DNA from: Welwitschia mirabilis
Lineage: Eukaryota > Gnetophyta > Gnetopsida > Welwitschiales
Direction: 5' to 3'
Assembly (NCBI GenBank): GCA_051453625.1
Contig: JBOZIK010000001.1
Coordinates: 80,324,877-80,388,876 of the forward strand
Length of the DNA stretch: 64,000 nucleotides
The notes under the pieces were generated by a model, which was not told the origin of the DNA, searched no databases, and was given only the letters and a program-made list of their open reading frames with translations. Position 1 is the stretch's first letter; each line of letters starts with the position of its first letter. The position numbers and the translations under genes were made by a program. Positions 12,591 through 25,154 of this stretch are shown here, in pieces.

Positions 12591-13028
12591 GCTATGATGA
12601 CATTACTTAATCATTTTTAAAACAAGATTATGTATTTATTTTATTTTCATAACTAGTATTTATACTTGGGCATTTTATAGTGATAAGATTGAATTCATCC
12701 AATCTTAATAAATTCACACATCTATGAAGTTAATCTTTTCTCCTTAATGATGAAAGATCTTATATTGTTTAAGAGTGTTCTTTTTTATCTTTTATCTTAT
12801 TACTTCACTTTCATCTTTTAGAATTTTTAATAATGTGGAATATTTATTTTGTGCATTAAAAAAAATAAGAAGAAGAAGATAAAGGTGAAGTAAGACCATG
12901 ATGTTTTATATTTAAGATAACTCAAAAACATGGTCGCCATAAGATAGCTCAAAAACATGGTTGCCATGATGTCCTCCCACAAGTACACCAGAGAAAAGTT
13001 TCCCAATGGGGACCTTTAGTAGTATAAT
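12591..13028 (+). other. Element 3' region, joined to an LTR by a deletion
   Basis: The sequence follows the 3' region of related elements (18780-19160 plus; 28800-28920 minus), including TAGTATAATATGGTAGCTA at about 13018-13036. There it switches directly into the middle of an LTR (AAGGAGGACTATCATC). A tandem-like ACTCAAAAACATGGT repeat lies at 12922 and 12949. Confidence 0.55.
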
Positions 13029-13500
13029 ATGGTAGCTAAGGAGGACTATCATCACCACTTTTATGCCCATGAAAAATAGAATAATAGCCCCACACATGCT
13101 AAAATAGAATGCTAACTAGACTAGAGCTGGAATCCATCGAAGCCTCTTTTTTAAGGGTGTCATCCATCATGTCATCCCCATAACATAAAGGAGGATAAAT
13201 TATAATGTATAAACCATCATGCCCTTAGTTATTTCATAATAGTCAAGATAATACTTGAAGCATCTAGATAACTTTCATCTGTTTTATACATTTATTTCTT
13301 AAATTAAAGTACATTTTTAGTGAATTTTGAGTGATAGTTTTAGCTTTTGAGTTGTATAAATAATGCCTTCTCCTTTGACTATTTTATTTATCTTAATTTG
13401 TACTAAATGTTTCCTTGGTAAAGGACTATGCATCCTCCATTGAGTCTTAGCTATTTTGTAATCCATATACTGGTTTAATTTTAATATAAAACTATATTTT
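13029..13500 (+). repeat. LTR family A, 5'-truncated
   Basis: It is collinear with 7150-7690 and 20460-20990: AAGGAGGACTATCATCACCA, three worn palindromic units at about 13040-13085, 13150-13205 and 13220-13260, a TATA-like TATAAATAATGCC near 13355 and TTTCCTTGGTAAAGGACTAT near 13411. The first third of the LTR is missing and the end runs into a gap. Confidence 0.7.
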
Positions 13501-13600
13501 NNNNNNNNNNNNNNNNNNNNNNNNNNNNNNNNNNNNNNNNNNNNNNNNNNNNNNNNNNNNNNNNNNNNNNNNNNNNNNNNNNNNNNNNNNNNNNNNNNNN
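13501..13600. other. Assembly gap, 100 N
   Basis: The fixed length suggests a gap of unknown size. It separates a plus-strand from a minus-strand LTR piece. Confidence 0.99.
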
Positions 13601-14116
13601 CAGTGTCATCCATGTGGTTGTCTGGACGATTGAGAAGACGATAGGGTTTTACAATGAGTTATCTATTTAGATTCTAGTTTAACTATCTATGATCCTGATG
13701 TGAAGTCCTGTCAACTGGTTCTAGAGATGTCATTCACTGCTGTCATCTGGACGATTAGGTGCACGACGGAGTCTGAAAACAAGATCTTCACTTCAACTGT
13801 AAGTCATCTGAAAATAAGTCTATCATATGTCTGATTAGGGTTATCGTCCTGACTGTCATCTAGATGACATTGGAAACAATAGTCTTCTATTCATCCTTTG
13901 TCAGTGTAATATCTTGTTGTTTGCAGGGATAATCATTCAAAAATATAATTTATCCATATCTATATGAAATCCTCGTGAATTATCTGATAAACTGCATGTT
14001 TTTATCTTGGGCTCCTGGATTCTCAATTATCATAGGAACTAGACATTTATCTATTAGTTTATCTGCAAAAAAACTCAAAATGCCCTATCAAATACATCTA
14101 AGTTAGCGTCGTAACA
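13601..14116 (-). repeat. LTR fragment, family C-like, minus strand
   Basis: Read on the minus strand from 14116 it begins TGTTACGACGCTAACTTAGA, like the element C LTR start (TGTTGTAATGCTAACGTTAC). Palindromic units at about 13603-13645, 13733-13768 and 13843-13885 still hold several CpGs (GTTGTCTGGACGATTGAGAA). The other end lies in the gap. It cuts into the gag of element D. Confidence 0.65.
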
Positions 14117-15100
14117 ATAACTCATCAAACATTTGAAAGAGATACAATAATAAAAAGAGGCAAACAAAATAGAAGACAACCCTACAAATTTGATTAGAGA
14201 TTTCACAACAACTTTAGAGAAGTATACTAAGATGATTTTAAATGTTAAATCAACAACTAAAAAGAATGTTATGCTAACATGTAACTTATGTGAGAACAAC
14301 TACCACATAACCAAAGATTGTTCACTATTGCCAAAATATAAGGAGAAGATTCACGAATAAGTTTATGCTTTCAACCAAAAATTTTCAAACTTCTAAAACC
14401 AAAACCAAAACCAATCATAACCTAGGATGAAATCATAATCTAATTTTCAAAACTATGATAACAAACTCAAAATTTTTAAACCAATTTTCAACCTTTTAAA
14501 ATTTGATTTGAAAATTCCATCTTTCAATAAAGTTCATCAAACTTTCAACATTAAAATGATCTACTTAAAGATTCTATAGATGAACTTAGAAATCTTAAGA
14601 AAGAACAAACTATAGCATTAAAAAACAAATGCCAATATTAAAAACTTAGTAAATGTCCTTTAATAAAGAATGTTGAAAAACCAAATATTGTAGAGATCAT
14701 TAGCAATACAACCTATACCAAATTCCAACAAAGTGAGAATATATTATAAGGTTGTAACACATAATGGAAATGAAGAAATCCCTCCTTTTTGTAAAGCATC
14801 AGCCTCCCAAAATGACATTAGAGATGATGAGGAATAAGAGAACATTAAAATATTAGAAAATTACAACTCCCCTTCTATTGGTAAAAGTAAAAAGAAAAAT
14901 TCTTCACAATAATTAGAAAGGAAAACAACTATTCATTGGCTTAATAGGCCTAACACTAATTCAACTTTTAATGAACATATCTAAACCTTAATGAAAAATG
15001 TGAGTATAAACTTATCATTCTGGAAACTTTTGCAAGAAAATAAAAAATAATATAAGAAATAAAAAAACATAATATGAAGAAAATAAAAATGAGTTATTCC
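14117..15100 (+). pseudogene. Gag C-terminal part of element D with intact zinc knuckle
   Basis: The frame begins mid-gag directly at the LTR fragment (DFTTTLEKYTKMILNVKS). The knuckle at 14280-14321 reads CNLCENNYHITKDC, a complete CX2CX4HX4C nucleic-acid-binding motif. It is followed by SLLPKYKEKIHE and a stop, then VYAFNQK, which lines up with the gag at 337-525 on the minus strand and with that of element C near 31250. Further right, an Asn/Gln-rich linker and NGNEEIPPFCKAS (near 14760) are still readable. Stops are frequent. The N-terminal capsid part is missing or hidden in the gap. Confidence 0.8.
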
Positions 15101-15109
15101 TAGAAAAGT

Positions 15110-15640
15110 CTTTTTAACTCAATCCCTCACAAACTTAGTGTTACAAAAATATCCAAAATTTAATGATCCAAGGGTAACAATAGTGAGTGTGTCATTAAAG
15201 GAAGACAAAAAGATTAAAAGAGCTTTAATCAACATTAGAACAAGTTCTAACATCATTCCATTACACATTTGTAAGAGATTTAATTTAGAAGGTAGAATAG
15301 ATTCTACTTAAATTCTCTTAGAGTTAGCAAATACATTGGTTAAGAAACCCTTAGGAGTTATCAAATATTTAGTTATCTACATTGAATAGGCCTTCTACCT
15401 AATAGATGTGGTCATCATAGAGGTTAAATATAATGGAGATTATCCATTACTTCTAGGACAAGCCTTCTATAAAATAGTCTATTACATTATCGATATAAGG
15501 AAAGGGATGATAGAGCATCATCAAGGAAATAAAACATTTTCAATTAGAATTTTTTATGTAGCTGAGAAAGATCTAGGTGATGAATGGAATATAGAAAATC
15601 AAATTAAACCAATCTTATTCCTTTAACATTGTCCCCTTAA
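15110..15640 (+). pseudogene. Retroviral-type aspartic protease of element D
   Basis: The protease would cut the gag-pol polyprotein. The frame reads YPKFNDPRVTIVSVSLKED, then RALINIRTSSNIIPLHICK near 15222, LELANTLVKKPLGVIKYLVI near 15320 and the flap region DYPLLLGQAF with GNKTFSIRIF up to about 15550. In the family the catalytic motif is D-(I/L)-G-(A/T)-S. Here it is NIRTS: both D-to-N and G-to-R are single G-to-A changes. It is followed by the reverse transcriptase of the same element. Confidence 0.75.
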
Positions 15641-16080
15641 GGAAAGATGGCTTATGTTACAAAACTATACTTTATGATCATCCACTTGAGATTAAAAACT
15701 TATAATCCTTTAATACATCCAACTTTGAGCATTTAGAAAATCACTTTTTAGATTAAAATAAAGAATAAATAAAACCCTTAGTCCTTAAGGAAGTTCAACT
15801 ATTAACAACAACTAAAAACTTACACTTTAAGGAAGATCATCCACTACATGAATAAGAAACTAAAAATCTTAATTTGAATCTAAATCTGCAAAACCTTCCT
15901 AGTGGACTAAAGTATATTTTTCTCTATAATGATCAAAACAAATCTCTCATAATGAATGAAAATATCTTTCCTTAATAAGAGTCAATATTACTCTCACTTT
16001 TGACTTCCAAAATTCATTCATTTGCTTGATCTTATAAAGATTTAGCCATCATTCCTTCTTCTATCATTTAATATAAAATC
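15641..16080 (+). other. Protease to reverse transcriptase linker
   Basis: The coding frame continues but is broken by many stops. No domain is recognisable. Confidence 0.4.
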
Positions 16081-17350
16081 TGTCTTGACGAAAATGTGAA
16101 ACCTGTTAGGCAACCATAAAGAATATTAATTCAAATAGTTAAACAAGTAGTTAAGGATGAAATCATCTAGTTAATGTATGCTAGAATCATGTACAATATA
16201 TTAGATAGTGAATTGGTTAGTCCCTTAAGTGTAGTACTAAAAAGGATGTGAAATGGAGAGTAATAATAGATTTTAGAAAACTAAATGAAGTAAAAAAAGC
16301 CATTTGCCCTACCCTTTCTTAACCATATCCTTGATAGAATTTATGGACATGTTTTTATTGCTTTTTAAATGGATGTAGTGGTTATAACCAAGTTTGCATA
16401 GATAGTGAAGACCAGGCCAAAATAACTTTCACTTCATCTCTCAGGATGTTTACTTTTAGAGGAATGCCTATTAGATTATATAATACTCCTGAATATTTTT
16501 AACATGCTATGATGGGTATTTTTTCAGATATGTTAAAGGATTTAATAGAAAACTTTATGAATGACTTTTCAATCTTTGGAGAAACCTTTGATCAAATATT
16601 AGAAAGATTAAAAAGTCCTTGATAGATGTATAGAGTATGACATTCATTTATGTTAGAAAAATACCTTATTCTTAGTTGAAAGTTGAATTATTCTAGGCCA
16701 TCACATTTATAAAAGAAAAATTAAAATGGACCCTAAGAAGGTTGGTATTATTCAACATGTAACTCCTCCAATCAATGTTAAGCAAATCCAAGTTTTTCTT
16801 GAATATTGTGATTTTTATCAATGTTTCATACAAGATTATTCTAAAATATGTAAACCTCTATACTTATTAATATAAAAAGAAGCCAAATTTAATTGGAGTA
16901 CATCTTGTTAGCTTGCCTCTGATAAACTCAAACATAATCTCTTTTATGCTACTATTATACAGGGCCTGATTAGGAAAACAATTTTGAGTTAATATGTGAT
17001 GTTAGTGATTTTACTATAGGTGGAGTGCCCAGGCAAAATATGAAAATGATTTCAATGTCATATCTTACCATAGTAAAACACTATTCAAAGGCTAAGAAAA
17101 TTACTCAATGACTGATAGAAAATGTTAGCCATAATCTTTTACCTCAATACTCTTAGACATTATCTTTTACACTTTCACACAAATGTTTACATGAATCATG
17201 CAATGATTAGATACTTGATGATTAAGAAATATTCTAGTGTTAGCTTAATTAGATGGATTCTCTTAATGCAAGAATTCAATCTCACTATCATAGATAAGGT
17301 AGGAAGATATAACAACATAGCAGACCATTTATCATGCTTTGCTTTTCTTC
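16081..17350 (+). pseudogene. Reverse transcriptase and RNase H of element D
   Basis: This part would copy element RNA into DNA. KWRVIIDFRKLNE (about 16248-16286) is the early palm block. SGYNQVCIDSEDQAKITFTS and FRGMPIRLYNTPEYF (16370-16500) follow, then FMNDFSIFGETF at 16554-16590. The catalytic motif of the family is (Y/F)MDD; here the first Asp is Asn by one G-to-A change. RNase H begins near 16975 with NNFELICDVSDFTIGGV, the family's FELxCDASDxAxGAVL block. Stops and frameshifts run throughout, so it is dead. Order gag-protease-RT-RNase H-integrase is that of Ty3/gypsy. Confidence 0.85.
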
Positions 17351-17439
17351 TAATGATATTCCTATTAGTGATTATTTTTTGGATGAATAATTATTTGTTG
17401 TATCTTCTACTCATTCCCCTCCATGGTATGCTGACATTG

Positions 17440-18790
17440 TGAATTATCGTGTTACTTTAAAACACCACAAAATTGGAGTCACAACCAATAAAAATCCTTC
17501 TCCATGGGATACATAACTACAAGTGGATAGCATCCCATCTCTATCATAGGTGTAAGGAACAAATTATGAGAAAATGTATATCAAAATGGGAAAAACCTGA
17601 TATCCTTTATCTTTCTCATGTTGGAATTTGTGGTAAACATTTTTATGGTTAGAAAACACCCATGAAAATATTTTGCTCTAGATTTTATTGACTTAGTATT
17701 TCTCAGGACCCTTTTGAGTATGCTAAAAGGTGCAATGCATGTCAATGTTTTAGTAGCCTTTTATGATCATAAGAAATACCCCTTAAACCTATTCTTAAGT
17801 GTCAATATTTTGACTATTGGGGAATAAATTTTATAGACTAATTAAACCACCTTAAAAATACAAAAATTCCATTTTTAATAACTATGGATTACATGATTAA
17901 ATGAGTTGAAGCAATTCCTAACATGATTAAATGAGTTGAAGCAATTCCTACTTCCTCAAATGATGCCCGAACTATTTGTAACTTTTTTAAAACCTAAATT
18001 TTTTAACATTTTGGCTTTACTAGAATACTTATTAGTGATCAAGAAACTCGTTTAATTAATCTCATTTTAAAAAAACGTCTTTTATCCATTGATATAGAAC
18101 ATCGTCTAGCTTGTATTACCATCCTCAAACCAATGGATAAGATAAAAATACTAATAGAGAAATCAAAAAAATGCTTTAAAAACTTGTCTCTACTAATAGG
18201 AATTCATGTAATTTTAAACTAAATGATGTTCTTTGGGCTTACTATACAACTTGGTATAATTCACTTGGTTTTTTACCTTATGAACTTATATACGGTAAAG
18301 TATGTGTTTTACCAGTTGATGTTTGTTATAATTCTTATCATTCTACACATAAACTTAATATTGTAGATTTATAAGAGAACTTTAAAACTTCTTTATATTA
18401 ATTAAATCATTTATATGAAAAAAAAACTTGAGTTATTCATCGTCAACTTATTCACAAAGCCCAAAGTAAGTTCAAACATCATAAAAGTTAATCCATAAGA
18501 ACTTTAAACTTGGTTAACTAGTTTTGTTATATAACACTAGAGTACATATTTTACATTACAAGTTGACCTCAAAATGATTAGGTTCTTACCATATTGATAA
18601 AGTACATTCTAATGGCTCTATTGAGATTTCTGACTTAACCACTAAAGAAATTTAGAAAGTTAATGGACAAAGGCTAAAAATATATGAGCAACATTCTAAT
18701 ATAAACATGATAGAAGTGCTAGCCTTAAAGTTTCTTCTTGATGAGGAGAACTTCTTCTCTATCATTTTCTAAATTTTCTCTTAGCTTATT
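17440..18790 (+). pseudogene. Integrase of element D
   Basis: Integrase joins the DNA copy to the genome. LSHVGICGKHFYG (about 17610-17650) and RCNACQC (about 17727-17747) make the HHCC zinc domain. The core keeps YHPQTNG at about 18114 and NREIKKML at about 18152, which holds the Glu of the D,D-35-E triad. WAYYTTWYNSLGFLPYELIY (about 18237) matches the family's WAYRTAxKTPxGxSPY block. The C-terminal part ends VHSNGSIEISDLTTKEI, then KVNGQRLKIYE (about 18605-18690). Several stops interrupt it. Confidence 0.85.
17891..17950 (+). repeat. Perfect 30-bp tandem duplication inside integrase
   Basis: ACATGATTAAATGAGTTGAA and the next ten bases occur at 17891-17920 and again, identical, at 17921-17950. 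The length is a multiple of three, so the frame is kept. Confidence 0.9.
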
Positions 18791-20260
18791 CCTTTAGAGG
18801 CCATTATGATATCACTTGATTATCTTTCAAACATAACTAATGTATTTACTTTATTTCCATAACTAGTCTTTGTACATGGGCATTTTATAGTGGTAAGATT
18901 AGATTCAACCAATCTTTAAACATTCACATATCTATAAAATTTGTTTTAAAGGAAGATGCTTTATTTTTATATTTTTTCCAATGATTAAACTGTCTTAGAT
19001 TGTATAATAGTGTTCTTTTCTATCTTTCATCTTATTACTTCTCTAGAAAATAAAGTCTGATATCCTACTAGAAGTACATAAGGGAAAATTTTCTCTAGAA
19101 AAGCCTATGACAGTGTAATATGATACCTATGGAAACTCCATTAGGAGGTTAGTTGACCATGCTTTATAGGTCCTTACTTCTTTGATTGTGGTTGAACTCC
19201 CCTCAGCATGGATAGTTAAATAATAAATAATAAAAATTTTGAGGCTATAATTCAGTGGTGTTCCTAGTGTCATTAAATATTTTGCTTGTTTCTTAGACTC
19301 TTAGTCTTTCTACATGATCATTTTATTTTTGAGGATTCAAGTGTTTTTTTTGAGATGCAGGCAGGTGAGTTCATTTTTATGTAACTCTTTAATCTTATTA
19401 CTTATTATTTAAAGCATTTGATTTTTATCATCATCATAATTACTACCTTATTAAATGGAATTTTACATATTTATACATTTATTCATTCATTTTAAAATTA
19501 AGTGATATTATGATTTCTTTTATAGAAGTTTTCTAGGTTAAAATTTAGGGCAGGTAAGCTATCTTCTTTATGTTCCTTATGTCCATTCTTTTTGTTTTCT
19601 TTCATTATTCAATTAATTATTTTAAAGTCATTTCCATATTTTCTTATCATTTTAGGATATTAATATTTAATGGTTTCCTTGCCTAATTTTTAATAAAGAG
19701 TTGATTTCATGGTGTTTATTCTCAATCTTCTGGAGTTATAAATACTCTTCTTAATATTTTCATGAAGGAACATTTATTGGATACTCATGAATTTTCTTCA
19801 TTCTAATTAAAACATTTACATTATCTACTCCTTTCATGATTGTTAGAATATTAACTACATCTTTATTTTTCAAATCTGACATCTCTGCACTAAACTTTAT
19901 ACTTGATTCATTAATTGTCTAAATTTAAAAACATTCATCATCTATCTTTTCTGACTCCTTGCTTCATTAGCCAATAATGGATGTATTATTTTTCTTGGTG
20001 GAGGGCATGACTTATTTTCTAGACTCATTTTCATAATTTTTTAGGTTATTTTAGCACTTTTATGAGACATATTTTTTGTAATTTTCACTTCTTACACATG
20101 ATGTGTTACATGTTATTTTACTATGTAATATGTTTGAGACTATTTATGATCATATGTTATAAATTCTAAATTTATTTTTTAAGATAATTTGGCTTGTAAT
20201 TATAGTTGTTTATTTGTTTTTTATCAGGGACTAACAAAGGTTAACTAAGAGGCTATAATG
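18791..20260 (+). other. 3' region of element D with polypurine-like stretch
   Basis: No coding signal is seen. The end, ATCAGGGACTAACAAAGG (20223) followed by AAGAGG (20247-20252), parallels the minus-strand end of element C (ATCAGGAACTGACGAATGC, AAGGGAAGGG) and marks the plus-strand priming site just before the 3' LTR. Confidence 0.5.
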
Positions 20261-21461
20261 TGTTGCCAAATTGTATGTATTTAATGGGGTGTTATGAGCT
20301 ATTTTATGGGACATTTATATAGGTTTAGATGCAATTCTAAGGATTATGGAGAATTGAAGAATGATTATCAAAATACATAATTCTTAACATATTCATAGGC
20401 TTTGTAGGGACTTTCTAATGCTTAATGCTTTAGAGGAAGATCAATGATGTAAAAGGTAGACTTCCCTCAGGTTAGAAAGATAAGTAGGACTGTCATCCCC
20501 TCTGTCATTCCCATGACAAGCAAGATGATGGCCATTTAAAAGCCACATTATATGTTAACATGAACTAGAGATACAATCACAGGAGATCACTTTTGTAGGG
20601 GTGTCATCCCCTAGGTCATCTACATGACACGTAGGATAACAAATGATAATGCATATGTAATAGTACCCTTGGTTATCCACATGGTAGTGAGAAAAATACC
20701 TGAAATAACTAGCCAACCTTCATCCATCTATGTACCTACTTTGAGCACATTTTTCAGTTCATTTTATGTGATGGTTTCCCTTATTTGCCCTATAAATAAA
20801 ACCTCCCTTGACTCTCCTATCCATCTTTAATGCACTTGACATTCTCATGCTAAGAGATCGAAGGGTGAAAGATCCATCTCATGACTTGCAGAAAGACATT
20901 TCATTGATAAAAGGATATGCATCCTCCATTGAGTCTTAGCTATTTTTTAATCCATATACTGTTTTAATTTTAATATAAAACTATATTTTATCTCTGCATT
21001 TAATTTTGTTATATTTCACTTATGTTTTACGTTAATATTGATTTGATGATAATCTCCCTAACGACATAGGTCTTAAGGGAAGTTAAAGGTTAATTTCGCA
21101 TTGCATTTATTTAACTCACCTAATAGCTTAAGTTAGTCTTAGTTAGTGAAAATCTCCTTGGCTGATTTAGGTTATATAAGGCCAATTTGCCTAATAAGTC
21201 TATTTGGTACTCAGATAGGTGTTCCTCTAAGTTTAGCTGCACTTGCACTACATTGCATCTTTATTTCTTGTACTATTCTTAAGTTTTGATTACTATATTC
21301 TCTTTAGAAATCAATTATTCTTCTTCTCTCGCATGCCTTTAATGAGTTATGACATTTGGATCACTCTCATTCACACTAGAGTGTGTATTTTGTAATATAT
21401 GTTTTTGTAACTATCAGGATTCATTAAGGTAAAAAGGATTGCAAAAATACACATTGCAATA
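20261..21461 (+). repeat. 3' LTR, gypsy family A
   Basis: The LTR starts TGTTGCCAAATTGTATG and ends ACACATTGCAATA, so the ends form the short inverted repeat TGTTGC...GCAACA, with one change at the right end. A TATA box TATAAATAAA is at 20791. Three palindromic units lie at about 20488-20532, 20600-20645 and 20665-20712. It is collinear with 6948-8212. Gag of element B resumes directly after it. Confidence 0.85.
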
Positions 21462-22760
21462 GCTTCATTTTAAAATTATTTTTAAGTTATAAAATTAATT
21501 CCTTAAGGTGAAAAATCATAAGTTATTAACAAAAAGTCCATGAGACATTTTTATAAACATTAGAAAGGCTTAAGAATCTATTGTATAAATTACCCAATAT
21601 GGATTCAAAATAGGTAAGGTTATTAGTTTCTTCTATGAAGGATTATTCTCAAATAATAAATAATTGGTAGAAATGATAAGTAAGGATAATTTCCTAAATT
21701 TTAAACTAGACTAAGTTTAGGACTATTTAAAATCTATAAATAAAATCTCTAAAAAGTTAGAAAAATTGTTGAATCATTTAAATCCCAATATTGAATTACA
21801 TCCACAAGTGTTATTATAGTATCCAAAAATTTTAATATTAGCAACTAGATTAATTAGCTTTTTAAAAGAGTAGAATTCCTCACTTCTCCACCAAAGCCCA
21901 TAACTCTTAAACTTGAGTGTTTAATCTATCATATATATTTTTATGAAATACATGAGTATCCTTTCATATCCTTTTTTCAAGACATAGTTAATGAATAGGT
22001 TGATATAGGAGGACACCACTAATAGAATCACCAAAATAGCTCATAATTGAATACCTATAACCTAAGGTAGAGGAACGATTGAAACTTTTCTTGTAAATAT
22101 AAGAACACCTATAATACGATTCATACTATTCAACCTAGAAATTCCTTTCATCATCTTTCCATTCTTACCCTTCATATTTAAACTAATACCATTCATATCA
22201 TCATCCCTAATCAAATCACAAACCTTCTTTATTAAGCCTATTAGAGGATACTTTTAAAAATCATGAAATTTCAAATTCAAATGAATCCAATACTTGAATA
22301 AAATATCCAATTTATCCAACAAAACACCATCTACATTCTCTCTTATTTAATCCATCAAGGGCTTAGTAACCATCCAATGAGCTCAAAATCAAATTCTAGA
22401 GGAGTTAAAATTATACAAAAAATAGAGCCTAATCAAATTAAAGAAACCAAGGATATTCATCTTAGGAGAAGAAAAGAGATGAATCAAAAACTAGAAAAAA
22501 AAACAAACAGATGAGGAAATGACATCCATGTGAGCCAACAAGAAAAATTAAAATTGTAGAAAAAATAATAAAGCTGATAGTTATTTATAAATAACCTCTA
22601 CCATTTTTGCAATAACTTAGAAAGTAGAATATTATAAACAAAATGGCTAAAGGCCTAAAAATTTTCAAAGAAATAAAGATAAAAATGCCTCTTTTAGAAT
22701 CTAGCAGACAAGTACCCTCTTATGCAAATTTTCTTAAGGATAATGTACAGAGTTAAGAGG
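21462..22760 (+). pseudogene. Ty3/gypsy gag of element B, second half
   Basis: Immediately after the LTR the translation reads FILKLFLSYKINSLR (21466 on), matching the family's KFLxKFFPxxKTxxLRxxI block. RLKNLLYKLPNM follows near 21572 and a decayed zinc knuckle (CLIYHIYFYEIHEY) near 21920. The end at 22657-22735, KEIKIKMPLLESSRQVPSYA, matches the gag-protease linker of Athila/Tat elements and the copy in element F (VKINIPLLEAMK). This is the continuation of the gag that stops at 6947. Confidence 0.75.
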
Positions 22761-22769
22761 CACATGCAT

Positions 22770-23640
22770 GTAAATAAAAAATCCTTTTTAGCTTAATAGA
22801 CTAGCATAATTTTATAAAATTAGATCCCATATAACTATAAATATCCTAATTGCTCCATGATATTTACTACAATTAGAGACAAGCATTTTAAATAAGTCCT
22901 ATTAGATTTTAAAGTAAGAATTAATATCCTATCTCATTCTTTTTATAAGGAGTTTGGCTTAAATTATCTTAAACAAATAAAAATCCAATTACAATTAACT
23001 AATAACTCATTGAATTTACCACCAGAGATAGTAGAGGATGTAACTATTCAAGTAGATAATTGTTATTTTTGAGTGAACTTTATCATGTCAAAAATGAAGT
23101 CAACAAGACATAATTTAGTTTTTATTATCCTGGGTAGGCCTTTACTTGTAACATCTAATAGTCTTATTAATTACAAGAATAGTCTTATGAAAATTTCATT
23201 TGGTAATATAACAGTTGACTTGAATATTTTTAATACTATTCAATTAGTAAGGGGCATTAATGAGATTAATTATGGTAATAAAATTCATAATCTTAAATAT
23301 TATTCTTATGAAAATAATTCCTTTCTCTCTCATTTATTTGATAACCCTTTTATTATTTTAGAGTCATTCTTTGAGGAATCATTAGAAAAACATAAAAATG
23401 CCATAGGTTAAACTTCAATTGATTTTAAATGCTTAGAATCTAGTATTTATACTTCTCATGTCCCTTTTAAGTTGGTAAAGTTATGCATAATCTCATCTCA
23501 TAGAAGTATTATCCTTTCCATGCCTTCTTGTAGTAATCATTTCCTTGAGTCTAAACCATATGATGATAACATTCCTAAGTCTTCCTCTTTTCATGCAATT
23601 GAAAAATATCCTTGTAGTTGTACTATTGATTTATTAAGAT
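22770..23640 (+). pseudogene. Aspartic protease of element B
   Basis: LLDFKVRINILSHSFYKEFG near 22895 lines up with LLDLGASxNLLxYxxYKxLG of the family: Asp is kept, the Gly is lost. An open stretch at 23073-23411 carries the strong block IILGRPLLVTSNSLINYKN and then LMKISFGNITVDLNIF, typical of this protease region in plants. It ends with EEIL-like ESFFEESLEKHKNAIG and a stop. No reverse transcriptase follows. Confidence 0.75.
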
Positions 23641-25150
23641 AATTTGCAATAATCCAATTATTCCTTCAAGTATTGTCATTCACTCCTTTTATTCTGAAAC
23701 AATTTCATTAAGTATACAAATCATCCATACATTCCATATATGCATGAGTTTATAAGACTTAATTACATTGGTTGATGGCCCTTAGTAATTAATCTAACAA
23801 TAAGTGATCATTTTGTCCTTACAAGTTTTAGTAGAATTTAAGTACAATTGCGTTGTTTGAAAATAAGTTACACTTATTTTGAATTATCCTTATAATTTTA
23901 ATTTCACTTGAATTCTTTAATTTTAAAAAATATGGATGAAAATATGGAATTTATCTTTTTTTAATACTCTTTTGTTTTCAAGAATTTGATAAGGGTAAGA
24001 TATTTCTTAATTAGGATAATAAGATGGTGACCAATCTTATGTGCATAATAAATGATGAATATGAGAAGCAAAATAAAAAAGAAATTAATATCTCTTCTCC
24101 AAAAGTGAATTTTTATCTTTAATCAATTTATTGGTTTACTTAACTATCTTGAGGATATGGATTACTATTGGTAATGCATCTCTAATGATCTATTTATGGT
24201 ATAATCAACTACAACAAGGCTATAGATTCTCACTAACAATACAACACTAATTTCTTCAAGAATAACATGCTTAATTTTGTTAAAGAAAATGTCATAACAT
24301 TGAATACTAAATATAATCCAAATGCTTAAAACAAGGGATATGGATGATTGTAGAAAGGTAAAGTTTAAAAAGAAAAAGATGAGAATCAGATATTGTCTTA
24401 TGTTATGTCTTCCTTAAAATTTCTATTTAAAGTTTTCTTGCTAATTCTTAAATTTTTATGAGTTTACTTAATGGATATCTTACTTGTATTACAATTTGAT
24501 CCATTAATAGAAAATTAAAATTTTTAATGAAAGAGGCCATTAACATAGAAATTGTAGCTTTTGTGTTTATATAATTTGAGGTTGAATTTTATTTCCATTG
24601 TCAGCTTTCATTTTCACATCCCATTTGTATTACCATTTTTACCATCCCCACGTTAGAAGAAAATACATTTGAAAATACACTTGTGCTTATTATGAGATGA
24701 CTACTTAATATATGTTTTGATTTATGAATTTTTCATCTTAGCTATTAATAAGCTTAAGTAATCCTATGTTTATTATTCTTCTTTACTTCTATAAAACCTG
24801 AAATCCTAACTCATTAATTCACTATACTTGATTGTGCAATTCTCTTTTTACACTGCTTTAAGTCTCCTAATTGAAATCTACATTGCTTATCCAAAGAAAG
24901 GCAATGATGTGCATGGCTATCTATTTTATACCTCATATGCCCAAGTTTTCATCTTGTCTTTTCTTCCACATTTTTTAGTACCTAAACGTTAGGGTAAGAG
25001 TGTTTAAATTCTTTTAGTCTTATTTTATTTGATTCATCTCATATTTTTCTTCATTTTCTTATTTCTTCAAGCTAATATAGAGTTTTCACTTTCTCTTTCA
25101 TCCTATTTTCATTTATCTTTTTCTTTTTCTTTTTTTCCTATACTAATTTT
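23641..25150 (+). other. 3' region of element B; pol missing
   Basis: The part at about 24120-24340 (GGATATGGATTACTATTGGT, TCTAATGATCTATTTATGG) matches the 3' region of element F at 57490-57640. RT, RNase H and integrase should lie between but are absent, so this copy has an internal deletion near 23640-23930. The end, 25000-25150, is pyrimidine-rich and runs into TACTAATTTTTCAG, which looks like a plant branch point and 3' splice site. Confidence 0.5.
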
Positions 25151-25154
25151 TCAG

